From Candidatus Peregrinibacteria bacterium RIFOXYB2_FULL_32_7 (lineage in GTDB: Bacteria; Patescibacteriota; Gracilibacteria; UBA1369; GWF2-33-10), in assembly GCA_001787465.1 (NCBI GenBank), contig MFXJ01000034.1, positions 357 through 10,568 of the forward strand: a stretch of 10,212 nt of DNA. Reading direction: 5' to 3'. Positions 5,528-10,212 of this stretch are shown here, one piece after another. The translations under genes were made by a program, and so were the position numbers. Under the pieces are notes generated by a model, which saw nothing but the letters and a program-made list of their open reading frames with translations, was not told where the DNA came from and searched no databases. Each line of letters begins with the position of its first letter. Position 1 is the stretch's first letter.

Positions 5528-8223
5528 CCCCTCAAATTCAAGAAATTTTAAATGATCTTTATCTCATTGATTCAAATTTTAAAAAAATGGAAAAAGAATT
5601 AATAGAAATTATAAAAAAGCTTTTAGAAACAAAGCCTGATGTTGAATTCACAAAAGAATTTAAAGATTCTCTGACAAGAGAAATTTTGAATATAATAGAT
5701 AAAAAGATGGAAAATAAATTTTCTTATAAAGATTTTTTTAGCAATTTTTTCTTATCAAAAAAATATGTTTTTAGTTTTGCTTTATTAATTTTATTAATAG
5801 GAACTTCTTTAATTTATTTAAATTTTGAAAGTACTAAGAAAATTCGAGTGGCAAATGTTCAAATTAATCAAGCTTTAGAAACTGGTTTATCATTAGCTGA
5901 TATTTTAAAAACTCAAATTGTTTTTGCTAATGCTAATTTAGCCTATAATCCTATTCAAATAAGTCCAGATATGAAAGAATCAGAAAATAATCCTCTGAAA
6001 GCCAATAATATTGATTACATGCAAAAAGCTTTAAATATTAAATTTACTGATGATCAAATTAAATTTTTGGAAGAAAACAAATTTTTACTTTTGGATATTT
6101 TTAAAAATAAAAATAACTTTTGTTTTTTTCAATTAAACAATTCCGAAGGATGTATGGGTAATCCGGTGGGGGGATATTTATCTTATGATCAAATGGTCAG
6201 CTTGTTTAGCTCGTTTGCGGGCTCAAGTGTTGATTACGGACGAGCTCCTTCTAATGCTTTATACGTAAATTCAGATATAATTTTACATTCATATCATCTC
6301 TTTTTTGATAGATATTTAAAAAGGTTAGAAGAAAAAAATTTATATCCTTTATTAAATAATATTATATTTGCTTTACAGCAAAAAGCATTTATTGAAATTA
6401 AAAATTCTAAAGATCCACAGGAAAAAGATTCTTTAAATAGGATTGCCGCATATTTAACAATTGGGAAAGTCTTATTAGATACTTCAGCTTCTAAGCCTGA
6501 AGCTTTTAATTCAATTGAAGATGAAGAAAATTGGAAAAGCAATGATAAATTTATCGATCAAAATTCTGAAGCTTTTTTGAAAAATTTAGAAAAATATAAA
6601 GATAATTTTGATTCACAAATTTATGAGAAAATGAAATCTGAAATAGTTTTGATCTCAGACTCAAAAAGTACAAATTCTTCGCCTTTATTTGGAGCTTATA
6701 ATCCAAAAGGGATTACTGATTATACCCAATTCACCCCAAGAAGCCATTATAATGAAACTTCAGTTTTAAGGGCATATTTTCGAGCAATGATGCTTTTTGG
6801 AAGGCAGACTTTTTATTTCGGATCAGAAACAGGGTTTAAAGATGCAGTTACTTTAACTTATTTACTTTCTGATCCTCAAATAGAACATAATTGGGAAAAA
6901 TTATTTGATGTAACAAATTTCATAGCTGGCGCTTCTGATGATATTACTTATAATCAGCTAGCCAAAATAACCATTCATGATGTCATCAATGACTGTCAAG
7001 AAAGTTGTAGCGGTGGTTTGCAAATAAAAGACGTATCTTTGACTGATTTATTAAATAATGAAAATTTTGAAAAAATTAAAGATCAAGCAAAAAAACTTCC
7101 AAATCCGAAAATATTTTCTGAAATAGTGTTTGATGAAAATATGGGTGATATGACTAAAGATGATTTATTATTAGCCTCAAAAGGGTTAAGATTGTTCGGT
7201 CAGAAATTTACATTTGATGCTTATGTTTTAAATCAGACGTCAGCAGGAGTAGAAAGTACAGAAATAGGTCTTCCATCAACTCCTTCTTCAGTTTTTGTAG
7301 CTGGTGTTATTGGATCAGATTTAGTTAAAAATATTTTACCTCAGTGGGTTGAGAATCAAAATAATTCAAATCTTAATTCAGATAGTATTTGGAATAAAAT
7401 TTTAAGTTTAAGAGTTGAATTTAATAAATTATCACCTCAAGAATGGCTTTCGAATATAAGCTCAGCTTGGTTATGGTCTTTCTCACCATTACTTCAAAAT
7501 TATGGAGCTGGTTATCCAGCTTTTATGCAAAACGAATTATATCAGACAAAAAATTTGCAATCTGTACTTGGTTCATATACTGAACTTAAACATGATACTT
7601 TATTATATGCGAAACAAAGTTACGCTGAGCTTGGAGCTGGCGGTGGTCCTGAGACAGAAAAACCTGAAATTGTTAAGGGTTTTGTAGAGCCAGATATAGA
7701 GTTTTGGAATAGGATGATTGCTTTAACACGTTTTACTGAAGAGGGTCTTCAATCAAGAGATTTGCTTGATTCTGATGCTCAAGGTAGGCTTGACACATTT
7801 CTGGAAGAACTTAATTTTTATCAAGGTTTAGCCTCAAAAGAATTGCAAAATCAAGAAATTACTGATGATGAGTATGAACAACTTAGAACTAATTTCTGGA
7901 AAGTTTCTCAAATTATTGCTCCTTTTGATAATGCAATTTTAGAAGAAGATGATAAAAAATCACCTTTAGTGGTTGATATACACACTGACGCACTCAAAGA
8001 TCAAATTCTTTATGAAGCTACAGGCTATCCGCTTATAATGCTGTCATTTGTGTCAGATCAAGGCACTCCAAGATTAGTAATAGGTGTTACCTTTAGACAT
8101 TTTGAATTTACTGAAGCTTTGAGCGGACAAAAAAGACTTACCGATCAAGAATGGAAAAAACGCGTAGAAGAAGATAAAATTCCTGAAACTCCATTTTATT
8201 ATAAAGAATTGTTTGTAAAATAA
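5524..8223 (+). CDS. DUF3160 single-pass membrane protein with possible anti-sigma N-terminus
   Basis: The protein has 899 aa. Residues 1-80 are polar, helical and lysine/glutamate-rich (LETKPDVEFTKEFKDSLTREIL), residues 81-100 form one transmembrane helix (YVFSFALLILLIGTSLIYLN), and about 800 residues should lie outside the membrane. The outer part matches DUF3160 along its length: HSYHLFFDRYLKRLEE (255-270), FTPRSHYNETSVLRAYFRAM (403 on), GLRLFGQKFTFDAYVLNQ (about 553-570), TELKHDTLLYAKQ (about 687-699), and the C-terminal ATGYPLIMLSF and FRHFEF (857-862) segments. The biochemical activity of DUF3160 is not known. Placement directly after an ECF sigma gene with a 4-nt overlap, plus the N-in topology, suggests that the cytoplasmic segment is the anti-sigma factor and DUF3160 the sensor or effector; this is inference. 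It overlaps the next gene by 1 nt (TAATG). Confidence 0.88.
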   Translation: MTPQIQEILNDLYLIDSNFKKMEKELIEIIKKLLETKPDVEFTKEFKDSLTREILNIIDKKMENKFSYKDFFSNFFLSKKYVFSFALLILLIGTSLIYLNFESTKKIRVANVQINQALETGLSLADILKTQIVFANANLAYNPIQISPDMKESENNPLKANNIDYMQKALNIKFTDDQIKFLEENKFLLLDIFKNKNNFCFFQLNNSEGCMGNPVGGYLSYDQMVSLFSSFAGSSVDYGRAPSNALYVNSDIILHSYHLFFDRYLKRLEEKNLYPLLNNIIFALQQKAFIEIKNSKDPQEKDSLNRIAAYLTIGKVLLDTSASKPEAFNSIEDEENWKSNDKFIDQNSEAFLKNLEKYKDNFDSQIYEKMKSEIVLISDSKSTNSSPLFGAYNPKGITDYTQFTPRSHYNETSVLRAYFRAMMLFGRQTFYFGSETGFKDAVTLTYLLSDPQIEHNWEKLFDVTNFIAGASDDITYNQLAKITIHDVINDCQESCSGGLQIKDVSLTDLLNNENFEKIKDQAKKLPNPKIFSEIVFDENMGDMTKDDLLLASKGLRLFGQKFTFDAYVLNQTSAGVESTEIGLPSTPSSVFVAGVIGSDLVKNILPQWVENQNNSNLNSDSIWNKILSLRVEFNKLSPQEWLSNISSAWLWSFSPLLQNYGAGYPAFMQNELYQTKNLQSVLGSYTELKHDTLLYAKQSYAELGAGGGPETEKPEIVKGFVEPDIEFWNRMIALTRFTEEGLQSRDLLDSDAQGRLDTFLEELNFYQGLASKELQNQEITDDEYEQLRTNFWKVSQIIAPFDNAILEEDDKKSPLVVDIHTDALKDQILYEATGYPLIMLSFVSDQGTPRLVIGVTFRHFEFTEALSGQKRLTDQEWKKRVEEDKIPETPFYYKELFVK

Positions 8224-9890
8224 TGAAAAAATTAATATTGAGTTTAGGATATTACCGAGGCTGGAAAATTTTATTTTCCAGCCTCGTATTGATTTTGCTT
8301 TTTTTGATATTTTTTCTAAAATTTTTAAATCAAAAAAATCCTGAAACAGCAGTTCATATTCAGAATGAAAATTCAAAATTTTTTTATGAAAATTTATTAA
8401 AAATCTCTAATAAAGAAAGCATTCGAAATAGTACTGAAATTTTTACAGTAACAGTTCCTCATCATTTATTGGCATCTGATTTAATTGCAAAAACTTTTAA
8501 ACAAATAGAAGATCAACAGCCCAAAAATATTTTCATTTTATCGCCTGATCATTTTGATAGAGGTAAAACTAAAATAACAATTTCAAATATTCCTCTTGAG
8601 ACCCCTATTTCTAAGACTTTGTTAAATAAGTCTTTAATTAATAAATTAAAAAAAATAAAAAATATAGAAGTAAATAATGAAGTTTTTAAATATGAACATG
8701 GGATTGGAGCTGTCCTTCCTTTTGCACAAATAGTTTGGCCGAAAGTAAATTTTATACCAATCTTAATAAGAAAAGACGCAAAAAAGGAAGATTTGGAAGA
8801 TTTAATAAGATTTTTAAATGAAAATATTAAAAATAATTTGATAATAGAAAGTTCAGATTTTTCACATTATTTAAATGAAAAAGATGCAAATAAAAAAGAT
8901 CAGGAAACTATTAATATTTTTTCAAATGAAAATCCTGAAAAGATTTGGAACTTAAATCAGCCTGATAATTGCGATTCAGTAAATATCCTTTATATAATAA
9001 AGAAATTACAAACTTTAAATAATTGGGATACGGAATTTTATCTTAATCGAAATTCTCAATTTTATACAAAAGACAATGTCAATGAAACAACAAGCTACAT
9101 AACCTTTTTTAATTCTGGGGAGGAAATGGAAATTTTTGATAAAGCTAATGAAATTTTATTAGCAGGTGATTTTTTTACTGGAAGATATAATTTAGAAAAT
9201 TTTAGAAATCAGGAATTTTTAAATAAAAAAATAAATGAAATTTTAAACAAAACAAAAGATAGAAAAATGATTTTAAATTTTGAAGGTTATTTAGATCAAC
9301 AATGTGTTTTTGATCAATTAAAGCTTTGTATGGAAGAAAAACCCACACTTGAATTTTTGAAAGAATTAAATGTAGTAGCTGTTAGTCTTGCTAATAATCA
9401 TTCTTTAGATGGTGGTAAAGATAAATATAATTTTACAAAAAATTTATTGGAAAAAAATGAGATTTTGGTAGTTGAAGAGAATGAATATGAAAAAATAATT
9501 TTGAATAAATATAATTTTGAAATTTTAGGGTTAAATGATATAAATCCAATTACAAAAGAAAGAAATAATATTTATTTAAAATCTTTATCTGAATTTTTAG
9601 ATCAAAAAAAGGATAAATTTTTTAAAAAATTTATTTTTATACATTGGGGTAGAGAAAACTCAAATTCTTTAGATACAAGAGATGAATTAATTTTAGCAAT
9701 TTTGGGAAAATATAACTTTGATGGCATTTTTGGAGCACATACTCATATAGCTTCAAACTTAAGTTATATTAATGATTTACCATTTGTTTTTTCTTTGGGG
9801 AATTTCTTCTTTGATCAAATCAATAACTCTGAACAAATGATAAGAATTAAATTTTTTGATACAGGGAATTTCTCCTTAAAAAATATATAA
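8223..9890 (+). CDS. Membrane-anchored fusion of a Memo-type domain (AmmeMemoRadiSam B) and a CapA-like metallophosphatase
   Basis: The protein has 555 aa. Residues about 15-35 form a transmembrane anchor. Residues about 75-297 are a Memo domain: VPHHLLAS with His80/81, ILSPDHFDRG with His110, YEHGIGAVLPF (158-167), ESSDFSHY (209-216), DNCDSV with Cys250, and the closing YTKDNVNETTSYITFF. The candidate metal-site histidines and cysteine are present. Residues about 309-548 are a CapA/PGA_cap fold of the calcineurin-like class: LLAGDFFTG, NFEG (352-355), VVAVSLANNHSLDGG (385-398), FIHWGRE (472-478), GAHTH (504-508) and FSLGNFFFDQ (523-532). Both domains look complete. Function is unproven; CapA proteins act in poly-gamma-glutamate capsule formation, and Memo proteins are metal-binding, dioxygenase-like proteins. 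The ATG at 8223 overlaps the DUF3160 stop (TAATG). A strong palindrome occupies codons 12-22; a TTG at 8289 is an alternative start that would leave it untranslated. Confidence 0.88.
   Translation: MKKLILSLGYYRGWKILFSSLVLILLFLIFFLKFLNQKNPETAVHIQNENSKFFYENLLKISNKESIRNSTEIFTVTVPHHLLASDLIAKTFKQIEDQQPKNIFILSPDHFDRGKTKITISNIPLETPISKTLLNKSLINKLKKIKNIEVNNEVFKYEHGIGAVLPFAQIVWPKVNFIPILIRKDAKKEDLEDLIRFLNENIKNNLIIESSDFSHYLNEKDANKKDQETINIFSNENPEKIWNLNQPDNCDSVNILYIIKKLQTLNNWDTEFYLNRNSQFYTKDNVNETTSYITFFNSGEEMEIFDKANEILLAGDFFTGRYNLENFRNQEFLNKKINEILNKTKDRKMILNFEGYLDQQCVFDQLKLCMEEKPTLEFLKELNVVAVSLANNHSLDGGKDKYNFTKNLLEKNEILVVEENEYEKIILNKYNFEILGLNDINPITKERNNIYLKSLSEFLDQKKDKFFKKFIFIHWGRENSNSLDTRDELILAILGKYNFDGIFGAHTHIASNLSYINDLPFVFSLGNFFFDQINNSEQMIRIKFFDTGNFSLKNI
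8256..8286. repeat. Palindrome in the first codons of the Memo-CapA gene
   Basis: CGAGGCTGGAAAA (8256-8268) pairs perfectly with TTTTCCAGCCTCG (8274-8286). One further T-A pair closes the loop to 3 nt, making a 14-bp stem. Flanking TA/TA pairing resumes outside an unpaired C at 8255. The element starts exactly on codon 12. It is not followed directly by a U-tract, so an intrinsic terminator is unlikely. It may be an inserted palindromic element, or a hairpin tuning translation or mRNA stability at the DUF3160/Memo-CapA junction. Confidence 0.85.
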
Positions 9891-9914
9891 ATTTATTTTG
9901 TTCCAGTGCCTTAT

Positions 9915-9935
9915 TTTAGAATTTAGAATTTACAA
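9915..9935. repeat. Three 7-bp repeats abutting the M20 peptidase start
   Basis: Units tttagaa, tttagaa, tttacaa run directly into the ATG at 9936, occupying the place where a ribosome binding site would lie. No GGAG-like sequence is present. This is the same 7-bp spacing as in the other intergenic tracts of the window. Confidence 0.65.
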
Positions 9936-10212
9936 ATGTCAGAAATTATTTATCAAAATTTCGAGCAATATCTAATTTATTTACGTGAACTTTTAAAATT
10001 TCGTACGGTTTTTACTGAGCCGGAAAATGTGAGAGAAGGTATTGATTATTGTAAAAAAGTTTTTGAAGAGAATTTAGAAAATTATAAAATTTATTTTGAT
10101 GCGGAAAATAATTTGATTGCCGTTCCAAGTGAAGTAAATTTTGAAGAAAATATTATTTATTTAAGTGCTCACATTGATACTGTAGGTGCTGATGAAAATG
10201 AATGGGATAGTC
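9936..10212 (+). CDS. M20-family metallopeptidase (partial, N-terminal 92 residues)
   Basis: The open frame starts at ATG 9936 and runs off the right edge without a stop. Residues 7-50 are an amphipathic helical start typical of M20 dipeptidase/deacetylase proteins (YLRELLKFRTV, then GIDYCKKVFEEN). Residues 58-64 give the NNLIAVP strand, and 75-83 give YLSAHIDTV, the first metal-binding H-x-D motif (His79, Asp81), followed by an EW-D segment like the W.-DPF sequence after it in the family. M20 enzymes are zinc or cobalt hydrolases of peptides or N-acyl amino acids. The specific substrate cannot be judged because the other metal ligands and the lid domain lie outside the window. It follows the Memo-CapA gene by 45 bp in the same direction and may be read from the same transcript. 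Confidence 0.8.
   Translation, partial: MSEIIYQNFEQYLIYLRELLKFRTVFTEPENVREGIDYCKKVFEENLENYKIYFDAENNLIAVPSEVNFEENIIYLSAHIDTVGADENEWDS

Noticed and set aside
6294..6542. Open frames antisense to the DUF3160 and other genes
   Set aside because: They have no recognisable motifs and lie opposite well-supported coding sequence, as expected by chance in AT-rich DNA.
7506..7521. Small inverted repeat AGCTGG/CCAGCT in the DUF3160 gene
   Set aside because: The stem is only 6 bp and falls in a stretch that reads as normal DUF3160 protein (GAGYPAFMQ), so chance is sufficient.
8255..8305. Intrinsic terminator at the start of the Memo-CapA gene
   Set aside because: The stem is strong but is not followed directly by a T-run (the nearest long T-run begins about 13 bases later), and it lies inside an open frame coupled to the previous gene.

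Overview
The window is A+T-rich, densely packed bacterial DNA that looks like a member of the Candidate Phyla Radiation (Patescibacteria), most likely a Parcubacteria-type lineage. The reasons are a small two-helix TrbC/VirB2-like pilin next to core genes, a DUF3160 membrane protein, very short gene spacing, no visible Shine-Dalgarno sequences, and heptad-periodic AT-rich spacers. No sequence search was run, so the phylum is an inference. UGA is a stop codon here (smpB, nadE and the sigma factor end on it at the expected length), which argues against the UGA=Gly code of Gracilibacteria/Absconditabacteria.

Left half (1-4734), all on the minus strand, is a housekeeping run. Reading in the direction of transcription it holds a YgjP/DUF45 zinc metallopeptidase, smpB (trans-translation), nadE (NAD synthesis), a membrane-anchored PEGA-like/beta-propeller-like protein, a DUF721 (DciA-like) protein, rpsP (S16) with a long charged tail, khpA (KH-domain RNA-binding protein), and a pilin-like protein cut by the window edge. 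Gaps are short, and several consist of degenerate 7-bp repeats.

A 229-bp divergent intergenic region (4735-4963) separates this from the plus-strand right half. That half begins with three genes linked by stop/start overlaps (ATGA at 5524-5527, TAATG at 8221-8225): an ECF-like sigma factor; an 899-aa single-pass membrane protein with a small cytoplasmic N-terminus (possible anti-sigma segment) and a large outer DUF3160 domain; and a membrane-anchored protein joining a Memo-type (AmmeMemoRadiSam B) domain to a CapA-like metallophosphatase domain. The arrangement suggests a cell-surface sensing or envelope-processing unit under its own sigma factor. An M20-family metallopeptidase starts at 9936 and runs off the window.

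Two strong palindromes lie inside coding sequence. One is a GC-rich perfect 19-bp-stem palindrome in frame in the DUF45 peptidase (4397-4437). The other is a 13-14 bp stem in the first codons of the Memo-CapA gene (8256-8286). Both resemble mobile palindromic elements that insert in reading frames. With the three-gene sigma/DUF3160/Memo-CapA unit they are the most interesting items here.
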